A DNA stretch of 64,000 nt. It comes from Flavobacterium pokkalii. GTDB taxonomy: Bacteria; Bacteroidota; Bacteroidia; Flavobacteriales; Flavobacteriaceae. The stretch is taken from positions 1 through 64,000 of the forward strand of contig NZ_NASZ01000008.1 of NCBI RefSeq assembly GCF_014596575.1. The letters are read 5' to 3'. The notes under the pieces are model-generated. The model had not been told where the DNA came from and ran no database searches. It saw only the letters and a list, made by a program, of their open reading frames with translations. A program made the translations under genes and the position numbers. Below are positions 9,205-19,318 of this stretch, one piece after another; the stretch's first letter is position 1, and each line of letters begins with the position of its first letter.

Positions 9205-9288
9205 TCAAAAGGATTTTCAAAATTCCCAATTAAAAACTATCTTCGTTTTTTGAAATTTAAAGATTAATCCTTTTATCATTTTTTCATT

Positions 9289-9312
9289 GTCACCCTGAGC
9301 TTGTCGAAGGGT
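9289..9312. repeat. Short interspersed palindromic element of the CCCTGAGC...CGAAGGG type
   Basis: A 24-bp element with core CACCCTGAGC followed by TTGTCGAAGGGT lies 18 bp before the recG start. Sequences of this form recur between genes in many Bacteroidota genomes. Only one copy was seen here. Confidence 0.45.
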
Positions 9313-9329
9313 AAAATCTAAAATTCTAA

Positions 9330-11441
9330 ATGTCTTCTAACAATCTCCTGCTTACTCCTATCGAATATTTAAAAGGCGTTGGTCCCAGTCGGGGCGAATT
9401 GCTTCGTAAGGAATTAGGGATTCACAAATATGCAGACTTACTGAATTTATACCCAAATCGCTACATAGACAGAACCCGTTATTACAAAATCAACGAACTG
9501 CAAAACAACATAGCCGAGGTACAAATTATCGGAAAAATTATCAATGTCAAAACTGTTGAATTTGCAAAAGGCAGAAAAAGACTCGTAGCTACTTTTGTGG
9601 ATGAAACAGGACAAATGGAATTGGTTTGGTTTCAGGGACACAAATGGATTCGGGAATCTTTAAAAATAAACGAAGTAATTGTTGTTTTTGGAAAATGTTC
9701 TTCTTTTAACGGAATTTACAACATGCCGCATCCTGAAATTGAACTTTGGAGCGAACACCAACAAAGTTTGCGTTCGGCCATGCAGGCAGTGTATCCTTCA
9801 ACAGAAACCCTAACCAATCGTGGGATTTCGAACAAAGTCATTAATAAAATGATGCAACAGTTATTTATTGAAACACAAGCTTTATTTTCAGAAACTTTAC
9901 CCGATTACTTAATGCAGGAGTTGAAGTTAATTCCGAAGAATGCGGCCTTATTCAATATTCATTTTCCCAAAAATGCCAATGCTTTAGCAAAGGCTCAATT
10001 TCGATTAAAATTTGAAGAATTATTTTTCATTCAGCTGCAATTGATTATGAAAAATTTGATTCAAAAACATAAAATTAAAGGACATCCTTTTAGTAAAGTA
10101 GGCGCTCTTTTTAATGATTTCTACCAAAATCACCTGCCTTTTGAATTAACCAATGCGCAAAAAAGAGTTATCAAAGAAATCCGAACCGACATGGGAAGCA
10201 ACGCCCAAATGAATCGTTTGTTACAAGGAGATGTAGGTTCCGGAAAAACCATCGTGGCTTTCATGAGTATGTTACTGGCTATCGATAATGGTTTTCAAGC
10301 CTGCCTAATGGCACCTACAGAAATCTTAGCGAATCAACATTTTTTAGGACTTTCGGAATTAGCTAATAAACTGAATATAAATATTAAAATACTCACTGGT
10401 TCAACTAAAACTTCAGAACGAAAAATCATCCACGAAGAGCTTGAAAACGGGAATTTACAAATCCTGATTGGCACTCACGCTTTACTGGAAGACAAAGTAA
10501 AATTTCACAATATCGGATTAGCAATCATTGACGAACAACATCGTTTTGGTGTAGAACAACGCTCTAAATTATGGAAAAAGAATGCTATTCCGCCACATAT
10601 TCTGGTAATGACCGCCACTCCTATTCCACGCACTTTGGCGATGAGTTTGTATGGCGATTTGGATATTTCTGTCATCGACGAATTGCCACCCGGCCGAAAA
10701 CCGATTCAAACCGTACATCGCTATGACAGTAATCGTTTGAAAATTTGGAAATTTATTCGGGATGAAATTGCCATTGGCCGCCAAATCTACATTGTTTATC
10801 CTTTAATTCAGGAATCAGAAAAAATGGATTACAAAGATTTGATGGACGGTTACGAGAGTATTTCCAGAGATTTTCCGTTACCACAATACGCAATTTCTAT
10901 TGTACACGGCAAGATGAAACCAGCCGATAAAGATGCTGAAATGAAACGTTTTGCTGAAGGAAAAACCAATATTATGGTGGCTACTACGGTAATTGAAGTG
11001 GGCGTAAATGTCCCAAATGCCTCAGTAATGATTATCGAAAGCGCCGAACGTTTTGGTCTTTCGCAATTACACCAATTACGTGGTCGTGTAGGTCGTGGCG
11101 CCGAACAAAGTTATTGCATTCTAATTACCGATCATAAACTAAGTTCTGACAGTAAAACCCGAATGGAAACAATGGTTCGTACCAATGACGGTTTTGAAAT
11201 TGCCGAAGTGGATCTAAAACTTCGCGGTCCCGGCAACCTCATGGGAACTCAACAAAGCGGTGTACTTAACCTTCAAATTGCCGATATTGTAAAAGACAAA
11301 GAAGTCCTTTCGGTGGCACGTGCTCATGCAATGCAAATTGTAAATTCAGATATGGGACTGCAAAAACCCGAACACGCCGTTTTAAAAGCTGTCTATATGG
11401 AATTGACTAAGAAAAAAAATATTTGGAATTACATCAGTTAA
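9330..11441 (+). CDS. recG: ATP-dependent DNA helicase RecG
   Basis: The 703-residue protein has the RecG layout. An N-terminal wedge/OB region starts with LLTPIEYLKGVGPSRGELLRKELG. The SF2 helicase core carries Walker A GDVGSGKT (about residue 302), the DEQH box DEQHRFGVEQRSKLW (about 400), motif III TATPIPRTLAMSLYGDLD, and a C-terminal helicase domain with TVIEVGVNVPNA and the QLHQLRGRVGRG motif. RecG remodels stalled replication forks and branched recombination intermediates. It is a single gene with no obvious partners and has normal family length. Confidence 0.96.
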   Translation: MSSNNLLLTPIEYLKGVGPSRGELLRKELGIHKYADLLNLYPNRYIDRTRYYKINELQNNIAEVQIIGKIINVKTVEFAKGRKRLVATFVDETGQMELVWFQGHKWIRESLKINEVIVVFGKCSSFNGIYNMPHPEIELWSEHQQSLRSAMQAVYPSTETLTNRGISNKVINKMMQQLFIETQALFSETLPDYLMQELKLIPKNAALFNIHFPKNANALAKAQFRLKFEELFFIQLQLIMKNLIQKHKIKGHPFSKVGALFNDFYQNHLPFELTNAQKRVIKEIRTDMGSNAQMNRLLQGDVGSGKTIVAFMSMLLAIDNGFQACLMAPTEILANQHFLGLSELANKLNINIKILTGSTKTSERKIIHEELENGNLQILIGTHALLEDKVKFHNIGLAIIDEQHRFGVEQRSKLWKKNAIPPHILVMTATPIPRTLAMSLYGDLDISVIDELPPGRKPIQTVHRYDSNRLKIWKFIRDEIAIGRQIYIVYPLIQESEKMDYKDLMDGYESISRDFPLPQYAISIVHGKMKPADKDAEMKRFAEGKTNIMVATTVIEVGVNVPNASVMIIESAERFGLSQLHQLRGRVGRGAEQSYCILITDHKLSSDSKTRMETMVRTNDGFEIAEVDLKLRGPGNLMGTQQSGVLNLQIADIVKDKEVLSVARAHAMQIVNSDMGLQKPEHAVLKAVYMELTKKKNIWNYIS

Positions 11442-11701
11442 ACAACTACAAATAAGTACTTTACATTTAAAAATTAGTCCGTTATCGCTATTTTTATGTT
11501 TTTTCCAACAAAAGCAATAAACCTTTATAAAAAAAAACAGTCCTAACTTACTACTGCATAAAGAATATTGACAAATTGTTAAAAAACATCTAATTCTTAG
11601 TATTTATACAAACAAGCGTTAAATATGATTTAAATTGCAGTTTCTTAATCTCACACAGTTCCTGTAAATAATTTATTTCAAATTTTATTCTTTCATTGAC
11701 T

Positions 11702-12757
11702 ATGAAAATAAAAAACTTAGTTTACGCTTTACTCATTATTGGTTTTGGTTCTTTTGTGACTTACCGAATTATTGAAAACAAAAAAGATTCGGAAAACGGC
11801 AAAGACAAATCAGACAAAAAGAATCCTATTCAGGTGAATGGAATCATTGTAAAACCACAAACTTTTGACAACAACCTGTCCTTATCCGGCTCTATTGAAG
11901 CCAATGAGCAGGTGGAAATTCGTTCGGAAGTATCCGGAATTGTTGAAAGTATTAATTTTAAAGAAGGAAGTCAGGTTGTTAAAGGGCAGCTTTTATTTAA
12001 AGTCAATGATTCGGAACTAAGAGCGCAATTAAGTCAGACTTCCACTAAAGAAAATCTGGCAGCTGAAAACGAAAGAAGAGCCAAGCTTTTATTGCAAAAA
12101 GAAGCCATCAGTCAGGAAGAATACGATGTAGCCAGAGCCGAATATGCTTCGGCAAAAGCCCAAAGTCAGCTAATCAAAGCGCAATTAGCCAAAACTTCGG
12201 TTCGTGCTCCTTTTTCCGGCAAAATCGGATTACGAAATATTTCTGTTGGAACCTACATCACTCCGAGTATTTTAGTAACTAATCTGGTTAACCTTGGCAA
12301 ACTTAAAATCACTTTTTCAATTCCGGAAAAATACGCCGGTCAGGTAACTGACAATACCGAATTTAACTTCTCTGTTTCGGGATCAAAAGAAAAATTTAAA
12401 GCAAAAATATATGCTATCGAGCCGGCGATTGAAGTAGCCACCCGTACCCTGCAGGTACGCGCCATTACCGAAAATAAAGACCGTAAATTATTTCCGGGAA
12501 CTTTTGCCGACGTCGAATTGCCGTTAGCAGTCATTAAAGATGCTATTGTAGTTCCTACCGAAGCAATTATTCCGGTTCAAAACGGGAAAAAAGTTTTTAT
12601 CTCGAACCAGGGAAAAGCCAAAGAAGTAATGGTTGAAACCGCCACCAGAACCGATGCTTCAGTCTTAATTCTGTCAGGATTAAATCCGGCCGATACCGTA
12701 ATTACAAGTGGTGTAATGGCTTTAAAAAACGAAACTCCCATAAAGATAAAGTTATAA
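11702..12757 (+). CDS. RND efflux periplasmic adaptor subunit (MFP/HlyD family)
   Basis: This periplasmic adaptor (membrane fusion protein) bridges an RND pump and an outer-membrane channel. The ATG at 11702 gives MKIKNLVYALLIIGFGSFVTY, a signal or anchor segment; an in-frame TTG six bases upstream is a less likely start. A lipoyl/barrel-sandwich part (IRSEVSGIVESINFKEGSQVVKGQLLF), a helical hairpin with QEEYDVARAEY, and beta-barrel segments follow in order. It is the first gene of the efflux operon, about 96 bp before the permease. The 260 bp upstream hold no gene. Confidence 0.93.
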   Translation: MKIKNLVYALLIIGFGSFVTYRIIENKKDSENGKDKSDKKNPIQVNGIIVKPQTFDNNLSLSGSIEANEQVEIRSEVSGIVESINFKEGSQVVKGQLLFKVNDSELRAQLSQTSTKENLAAENERRAKLLLQKEAISQEEYDVARAEYASAKAQSQLIKAQLAKTSVRAPFSGKIGLRNISVGTYITPSILVTNLVNLGKLKITFSIPEKYAGQVTDNTEFNFSVSGSKEKFKAKIYAIEPAIEVATRTLQVRAITENKDRKLFPGTFADVELPLAVIKDAIVVPTEAIIPVQNGKKVFISNQGKAKEVMVETATRTDASVLILSGLNPADTVITSGVMALKNETPIKIKL

Positions 12758-12853
12758 GTTATGCGTTGTGAGTTATGGCTAATACGTTTTATCCACAACT
12801 GACAACTCACAACCCGCAACTCATAATTCACAATCCATAACCTCTAAAGCATA
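12758..12853. repeat. Imperfect inverted repeat in the efflux operon
   Basis: Between the adaptor and permease genes, GTTATGCGTTGTGAGTTATG is mirrored further on by a tract containing CAACTCATAATTCACAATCC and CATAAC. The gap is built largely of AACTCA/AACTCATAA-like words. Such intergenic words are frequent in Flavobacterium. The structure could form a hairpin in the mRNA between adaptor and pump. Confidence 0.5.
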
Positions 12854-15800
12854 ATGAGTTTATCCACTTTAAGCATAAAAAGACCCGTAATGACGATAGT
12901 TATGAATCTGGCTATCATCATTTTTGGAATTATCGGTTACACTTATCTGGGTGTTCGTGAATTTCCTTCTATTGATCCAGCGCAGGTTTCGATTAAAACC
13001 AGTTATACAGGTGCCAATGCCGATATTATTGAATCTCAAATCACTGAACCTTTAGAAAAAGCTATCAATTCTATTGACGGAATCCGAAATATTAGCTCGT
13101 CAAGTAATCAGGGAAGCAGTAATATTACCGTTGAATTTAATCTGGACAAAGATTTAGAAGAAGCGGCAAATGATGTTCGTGACAAGGTTTCGCAGGCGGT
13201 TAGAAAATTACCTCAGGATATTGATGCGCCTCCGGTAGTTTCTAAAGCCGATGCCGACAGTGATGCTATTATTTCGATGACTGTACAAAGTGATTCCAGA
13301 AATCAGCTTGAACTGAGCGATTATGCCGAAAATGTTATTTCGCAACGACTGGAAACTATTCCCGGCGTAAGTGGAGTTCAAATTTGGGGGCAAAAACGTT
13401 ATGCCATGCGTATGTGGATTGATCCGGCAAAATTAGCTTCTTATGGCTGCACGGTAGCCGAAGTCAAATCGGCATTAGACAAACAAAATGTGGAATTACC
13501 ATCGGGAAAATTAACCGGAAACAATACCGAATTGACGGTAAAAACCGTTGGGAATTTATCCACAGAAGAAGAATTCAATAATATTATCATTCGTTCAAAT
13601 GGTGATAAAATTGTGCGTTTTAGCGACATTGGAACTGCCGTTTTGGATGCGGAAAATATTGAAACCAAACTTACCCAATCCGGTTTACCCTTGGTTGGAG
13701 TAGCCATAGTTCCGCAACCCGGAGCGAACTATTTGGATATTTCTAAAGAATTCTACAAACAATTCGAAATTTTAAAAAAAGATTTACCTAAAGATATTCA
13801 TCTCAATATTGCTTTAGACAACACTATTTTTGTCAAAAAATCGGTAATGGAAGTTGCCGAAACCCTTGGTATTTCAATCCTGCTGGTAATCCTGATTATC
13901 TATTTATTCTTTAGAGACTGGGCCATTGCATTCAGACCTTTAATTGATATTCCGGTTTCTTTGATAGCGACCTTTTTTATCATGTGGCTTTTTGGATTTT
14001 CCATTAACGTTTTAACGCTGTTAGCAATTGTTTTGGCTACGGGATTAGTAGTGGACGACGGAATTGTGGTTACCGAAAATATTTTTAAAAAGGTAGAAGA
14101 AGGTATGTCGCCAATTGAAGCAGCCGTCAAAGGTTCAAACGAAATTTTCTTTGCGGTAATTTCTATTTCCATCACATTGGCAGCGGTATTTTTACCGGTA
14201 ATTTTCTTAGAAGGATTCGTTGGTCGATTATTCCGGGAATTTGGTGTGGTCATTGGAGCTGCGGTATTGGTTTCGGCTTTTGTTTCTTTGACCTTAACTC
14301 CTATGCTAAATGCCTATTTAATGAAAGGTGGCGAACAAAAAAAGTCTAAATTTTACCGTTTAACCGAACCTTATTTTGAAAAATTAAACAAATCTTACGC
14401 TAAGGCTCTGGATTGTTTTATGGCAAAAAAATGGATTAGTTTCCCCATTTTAATTGCCTGTTTCGGATTGATTTTTACGTTTTATAATTTGCTCAAAAAA
14501 GAAACCGCTCCTTATGATGACCGCAGTTCTCTGATTTTAAGAATGACCACACCGGAAGGCTCAAGTTTTGAATACACCGACCGTTTTATACAGGAAATCT
14601 CAAAACTTATAGACGATTCGATTCCTGAGAAAAAAGTGAGTCTTACTCTTGTGGCTCCTAATTCGGCTGCAGCAGCTGTAAACAGTGGTTTTGTCCGACT
14701 TTCATTAAACGATCCGGAAGAACGAAAAGGAACCCAGCATGATATTGCTGCTAAATTAAGCAAATGGGTAAAACGCTATCCTGATGCTAAAATTTCGGTT
14801 ACAGAACAACCTACTATTGCCGTAAATCGACGCGCCGGACAACCAATTCAGTACATTATTCAAAACCAGAATTTTGAAAAACTAGAAGAAAAAATTCCTT
14901 TGTTTATGGATGAAGTGGCTAACAATTCTACTTTTTCCATGAGCGATGTAAATTTAAAATTCAACAAACCTGAAATCAATATCAGCATTGACCGCGAAAA
15001 AGCTGAAAGTTTAGGCGTTTCAGTAATTGATATTGCGCAAACCCTACAACTTTCATTAAGTGGACAACGTTTTGGATATTTTATCAAAAAGGGAAAACAG
15101 TATCAGGTTATTGGACAATTCGATCAAAAAGATCGTTCGAAACCTTTAGATTTAACTTCGATGTATGTTAAAAATAATAAAGGCGAATTGATTCAAATGG
15201 ACAATATTGTTCATGTGGTAGAACAAAGCAATCCTCCGCAATTGTATCACAACAACCGTTTCATGTCGGCAACGGTTTCAGCCGGTTTAGCTCCGGGCAA
15301 AAGTATTAGTGACGGAATTGAAGCCATGAACGAAATCAAAGCGAAAGTTCTTGATGATACTTTTACCACCGATTTAGGTGGAGAATCCAGAGATTTTGTC
15401 GAAAGTAGTTCCAATACAGCTTTTGCTTTTGGACTGGCATTATTACTTATCTTTTTAATATTGGCGGCACAATTTGAAAGTTTTGTAGATCCATTCATTA
15501 TCATTTTAACCGTTCCTATGGCTGTTGCCGGAGCTTTATTTTCGCTGTGGCTATTTGATCAAACCTGGAATATTTTCAGCCAGATTGGGACAGTGATGCT
15601 TATTGGACTGGTAACCAAAAACGGAATTTTAATTGTCGAATTTGCCAATCAGCTTCGGGAACAGGGAAAACCAAAAATGGAAGCCATTATGGAAGCCGCC
15701 GAAGCCCGTTTGCGTCCAATTTTAATGACCAGTTTGGCCATTTCCTTAGGAGCTTTACCTATTGCCCTTTCCTTAGGAGCAGCCGCAACCAGCAGAATTG

Positions 15801-15949
15801 GCATGGGAGTCGTAATCGTGGGAGGAACTATTTTCTCATTAATACTTACCTTATTTATCATTCCGGCTCTTTATTTTATGTGGTCGAGAGCTAAAAAACA
15901 TTATCCTGAATTTGAACATATTGAAGCATATGAAAAACAAAGTAACTAA
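12854..15949 (+). CDS. RND multidrug efflux permease (HAE1/AcrB type)
   Basis: The 1031-residue inner-membrane proton-driven pump has the typical layout. An N-terminal transmembrane helix (SIKRPVMTIVMNLAIIIFGIIGYTYLGVREFP) is followed by a large periplasmic loop. A block of helices contains GLVVDDGIVVTENI (about residues 400-413) with the two intramembrane Asp residues expected of the proton relay. A second loop and second helix block follow, with GLVTKNGILIVEFANQ and EAARLRPILMT-like EAAEARLRPILMTSLA. These match hydrophobe/amphiphile pumps rather than metal (CzcA) pumps. Adaptor upstream and outer-membrane factor downstream complete a tripartite pump. The substrate is unknown. Confidence 0.94.
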   Translation: MSLSTLSIKRPVMTIVMNLAIIIFGIIGYTYLGVREFPSIDPAQVSIKTSYTGANADIIESQITEPLEKAINSIDGIRNISSSSNQGSSNITVEFNLDKDLEEAANDVRDKVSQAVRKLPQDIDAPPVVSKADADSDAIISMTVQSDSRNQLELSDYAENVISQRLETIPGVSGVQIWGQKRYAMRMWIDPAKLASYGCTVAEVKSALDKQNVELPSGKLTGNNTELTVKTVGNLSTEEEFNNIIIRSNGDKIVRFSDIGTAVLDAENIETKLTQSGLPLVGVAIVPQPGANYLDISKEFYKQFEILKKDLPKDIHLNIALDNTIFVKKSVMEVAETLGISILLVILIIYLFFRDWAIAFRPLIDIPVSLIATFFIMWLFGFSINVLTLLAIVLATGLVVDDGIVVTENIFKKVEEGMSPIEAAVKGSNEIFFAVISISITLAAVFLPVIFLEGFVGRLFREFGVVIGAAVLVSAFVSLTLTPMLNAYLMKGGEQKKSKFYRLTEPYFEKLNKSYAKALDCFMAKKWISFPILIACFGLIFTFYNLLKKETAPYDDRSSLILRMTTPEGSSFEYTDRFIQEISKLIDDSIPEKKVSLTLVAPNSAAAAVNSGFVRLSLNDPEERKGTQHDIAAKLSKWVKRYPDAKISVTEQPTIAVNRRAGQPIQYIIQNQNFEKLEEKIPLFMDEVANNSTFSMSDVNLKFNKPEINISIDREKAESLGVSVIDIAQTLQLSLSGQRFGYFIKKGKQYQVIGQFDQKDRSKPLDLTSMYVKNNKGELIQMDNIVHVVEQSNPPQLYHNNRFMSATVSAGLAPGKSISDGIEAMNEIKAKVLDDTFTTDLGGESRDFVESSSNTAFAFGLALLLIFLILAAQFESFVDPFIIILTVPMAVAGALFSLWLFDQTWNIFSQIGTVMLIGLVTKNGILIVEFANQLREQGKPKMEAIMEAAEARLRPILMTSLAISLGALPIALSLGAAATSRIGMGVVIVGGTIFSLILTLFIIPALYFMWSRAKKHYPEFEHIEAYEKQSN

Positions 15950-17264
15950 TATAAAATATTCAAATCAATGGTTTCTTTTATCGTTGCTGCTTTTCATTTG
16001 TACAATGAATACAAATGCGCAGCAAATTTTATCCATCGAAGAAGCTTTAAAAATAGCCTTGGAAAATAATTACGAAATCAAAATTGCCGCGAATGATTTG
16101 AAAATGGATCAAACCAATAACAGCATCGGAAACGCGGGAATGTTACCTAAACTTACCGCTTCGATAGTCGATAATAATAATTTACAAAACATATCCCAAA
16201 CCCGTTCAGACGGCACTGTAAACAGCTTAAACAACGGTAAAAGCAATAGTTTGAATTACGGCGTGGATCTAGATTGGACTGTTTTTGACGGTATGAAAAT
16301 GTTTGCCAAAAGAGAACAACTTCAGGAACTTCAGAAACTGGGTGAATCAGAACTAAAATTAAGTATTCTAACCAAAATTGGAGACGTTTATGGTACTTAT
16401 TATGATTTGGTACAGCAACAGCAGCAACTGGCAGCTTTAGACTCTACGATTGTTATTTCAAAACAAAGACTCACTTTAGCACAAAATCGTTTCAGTATTG
16501 GCAAAGCTTCTAAATTAGAAGTTTTAAATGCTCAGGTTGATTTAAATACCGACAAAGTAACTTTGCTAAAGCAAAAAGAATTGCTAAGTAATACCAAAAT
16601 TTTGATGAATCAAATTCTGGCCAGAGCAACTAAAACCGATTTTAAAGTAACTGATATTTTTAAAGTAGATTCGAATTTAAAACTGACAGAATTAAGTGAA
16701 TTGGCCCAAAAACAAAATCCACAACTCGAAGCAGAAATCATTAATAAAAGAATTGCCGAGTTACAGCTAAAACAAGTCAAAGCTTCCCGATATCCCACCG
16801 TAAAAGTCAATACAGGCTATAATTTTGTGGACACTCAATCGAGTTTGGGCTTTACCACTCAATCTTCGACCAAAGGAATCAACTATGGATTTAGCGCCTC
16901 TTTAAATTTATTTGACGGTTTGGCACAACGCCGAAATGAAAAAATAGCCAATTTAGCTGTTGAAAATACTAAAATCCAAATTGAACAGCAAAATCTTAAT
17001 TTGGAAACCCAATTAGCAACCGCGTACCAAACTTATCTAACAAATTTAGAATTGATTCAGTTAGAAAAAACCAATCAGGCCATTGCGAAGCAAAACTTAG
17101 CTATCACACTGGATAAATTTCATATCGGGACGATAACTACTTTAGAATTCAGAACCGCCCAACTTAACTTTGTAAACGCAACTGTACGCTACAGTAATGC
17201 CCAATATCAGGCAAAATTATCGGAAATTGCTTTAAAAGAATTAGCCGGAAATCTCAATTTTTAA
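15930..17264 (+). CDS. TolC family outer-membrane efflux protein
   Basis: The outer-membrane channel of the RND system has two homologous halves of long coiled-coil helices, as in TolC (for example LSIEEALKIALENNYEIKIAANDLK and later QTYLTNLELIQLEKTNQAIAKQNL). The ATG at 15930 gives MKNKVTNIKYSNQWFLLSLLLFICTMNTNAQQ, with a signal peptide cut near Ala-Gln. An upstream TTG at 15912 is unlikely. The gene overlaps the permease by 20 bp. It closes the adaptor-permease-channel operon. Confidence 0.93.
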   Translation: MKNKVTNIKYSNQWFLLSLLLFICTMNTNAQQILSIEEALKIALENNYEIKIAANDLKMDQTNNSIGNAGMLPKLTASIVDNNNLQNISQTRSDGTVNSLNNGKSNSLNYGVDLDWTVFDGMKMFAKREQLQELQKLGESELKLSILTKIGDVYGTYYDLVQQQQQLAALDSTIVISKQRLTLAQNRFSIGKASKLEVLNAQVDLNTDKVTLLKQKELLSNTKILMNQILARATKTDFKVTDIFKVDSNLKLTELSELAQKQNPQLEAEIINKRIAELQLKQVKASRYPTVKVNTGYNFVDTQSSLGFTTQSSTKGINYGFSASLNLFDGLAQRRNEKIANLAVENTKIQIEQQNLNLETQLATAYQTYLTNLELIQLEKTNQAIAKQNLAITLDKFHIGTITTLEFRTAQLNFVNATVRYSNAQYQAKLSEIALKELAGNLNF

Positions 17265-17423
17265 TCTGTTTTTCAAAAATTTTAAAATAATAACACATTA
17301 AAATTTCAGAAATTAAAGCTCAAAATCAATACATTAAAAAGGAATAGAATAACTAAAAGTCCATTTATCAAAAAATATTGACGGCTCTTTGCTTTAAATG
17401 TTTTTTTATCAGGAAAAACATTC

Positions 17424-17431
17424 TATATTTG
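17424..17431 (+). promoter_or_regulatory. −7 box of the tRNA-Ser promoter
   Basis: TATATTTG fits TAnnTTTG and lies 33 bp upstream of the first tRNA base. No convincing −33 TTG at the usual distance was found. Confidence 0.55.
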
Positions 17432-17463
17432 CACTCGCAATCACAAAATGATAGCAACTTATT

Positions 17464-17548
17464 GGAGAAATGGCAGAGTGGTCGATTGCGGCAGTCTTGA
17501 AAACTGTTGACTGTAACAGGTCCGGGGGTTCGAATCCCTCTTTCTCCG
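17464..17548 (+). tRNA. tRNA-Ser(UGA)
   Basis: The 85-nt cloverleaf has acceptor stem GGAGAAA/TTTCTCC with discriminator G, and an anticodon stem GCAGT/ACTGT closing the loop CTTGAAA (anticodon TGA). A long variable arm marks class II tRNA-Ser. The T arm is GGGGG-TTCGAAT-CCCTC. CCA is not encoded. The last 21 bases plus one flanking base are repeated exactly at 56430-56451, so the 3′ end is the apparent insertion site of the island that follows. Confidence 0.95.
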
Positions 17549-17549
17549 C
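17528..17549 (+). repeat. Left attachment-like repeat (attL) in the tRNA-Ser 3′ end
   Basis: This 22-bp sequence beginning GTTCGAATCC and ending TTCTCCGC is identical to 56430-56451. Diverged similarity continues for about 145 bp on both sides' downstream flank, through the terminator. This arrangement is typical of integration into a tRNA 3′ end, where the incoming element restores the intact gene. Confidence 0.7.
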
Positions 17550-17605
17550 TGAAGGCCAAAAAGGAGACTTTTCAAAGATTTCAAAAAAGCCAAAAAAAAA
17601 GCGGT

Positions 17606-17640
17606 AAACCCTGAAAATCAAACGATTTGCAGGGTTTTTT
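17606..17640 (+). terminator. tRNA-Ser terminator
   Basis: Stem AAACCCTG/CAGGGTTT with an inner AAATC/GATTT stem and an AAAC loop is followed by a T run. A diverged copy at 56517-56550 keeps the same fold with a few substitutions. Confidence 0.8.
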
Positions 17641-17652
17641 ATTTTATCCTAC

Positions 17653-17701
17653 TTTTCAATATTTATAATATCACGCAAAATCTTCATGGCACATCCGTGG
17701 C
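17653..17701 (+). repeat. Second direct repeat near the left island end
   Basis: These 49 bp match 56326-56374 at equal length with about seven mismatches. The last 25 bp (AAAATCTTCATGG through CCGTGGC) are identical in both. The first part is the tail of the tRNA downstream region, which also occurs a third time near 56566-56595. Confidence 0.75.
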
Positions 17702-17845
17702 GCAGCGTGAGTGGACTTGATACTTTTTTTCACACAAAAAACTAAGGCGATTTTTTTTCTGAACCTTTAGAGAGGGGGGGTAAAAAAATACGTACATTAT
17801 TTTTTGCTGTCCTGTGGCAGGATAAAATCTCAAACATTTGAGAAA

Positions 17846-18854
<1,009 letters not shown>

Positions 18855-18948
18855 CCTGGAGTTATTAAACAGAAACAGACTTCGTAATTTAGCTTTTAAT
18901 AATACAAATTATTAAATTGGGACCTAACCTACCATTAATCACATATCG

Positions 18949-19146
18949 CAATTTGAAATATCCAACATTACAGAAGCAAAAAACAATCTCTACCCGCAAG
19001 ACATTGTAATTTTATTAAAAATAATTGCATTTGATAAAAAATTCTGGTTTTATTATAGTAACGTTAAGAAATTAGGAATTATTTTATTAGAACTAAGTCA
19101 GTCTTTAAATCGTTCCAAATATATAAGCTTAATTGATGATGTCTGA
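18949..19146 (+). pseudogene. Fragment of a small HTH regulator gene
   Basis: One open frame without a convincing start reads ...QFEISNITEAKNN..., LYPQDIVILLKIIAFDKKFW... and ends LSQSLNRSKYISLIDDV before TGA. It recalls the N-terminal part of a winged-helix regulator common in Bacteroidota, in which LSQSxxSxSLxRSKxAGL is the recognition helix. Here the linker before that helix is garbled and the C-terminal half is absent. It is best read as a remnant stranded between the IS3 debris and the PUL. Family recall is from memory and uncertain. Confidence 0.45.
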
Positions 19147-19267
19147 GAAAAGTAAACAGAATTTAAAATTCTCTTTTAATATAATAACTTTCAATTAAAA
19201 AAACTGACAATAATTAACATTAAAACGATTCAATCTCTTATCATTCATAATCTTATTTTAAAGTAAA

Positions 19268-19300
19268 AAAAAGCCGTCAATTTTTAAATGACGGCTTTTT
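19268..19300 (-). terminator. Terminator after the 1373-residue lyase gene
   Basis: Perfect stem AAAAGCCGTCA/TGACGGCTTTT with a short AT loop and T runs on either strand. It lies 18 bp past the stop codon of the lyase gene and marks the downstream end of the PUL. Between the pseudogene at 19146 and this hairpin nothing else was seen. Confidence 0.85.
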
Positions 19301-19318
19301 GAATCCAAATGAAAACAA

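Noticed and set aside
13208-15861. Several minus-strand open frames of 60-120 codons within the efflux permease gene
   Set aside because: They lie fully inside a long conserved gene and resemble no protein; they are codon-structure shadows.
17368-17621. Minus-strand open frames reading [15 protein letters not shown] and [12 protein letters not shown]
   Set aside because: They are antisense to the tRNA-Ser gene and its flank; such peptides are a known artefact of translating tRNA-Ser DNA.
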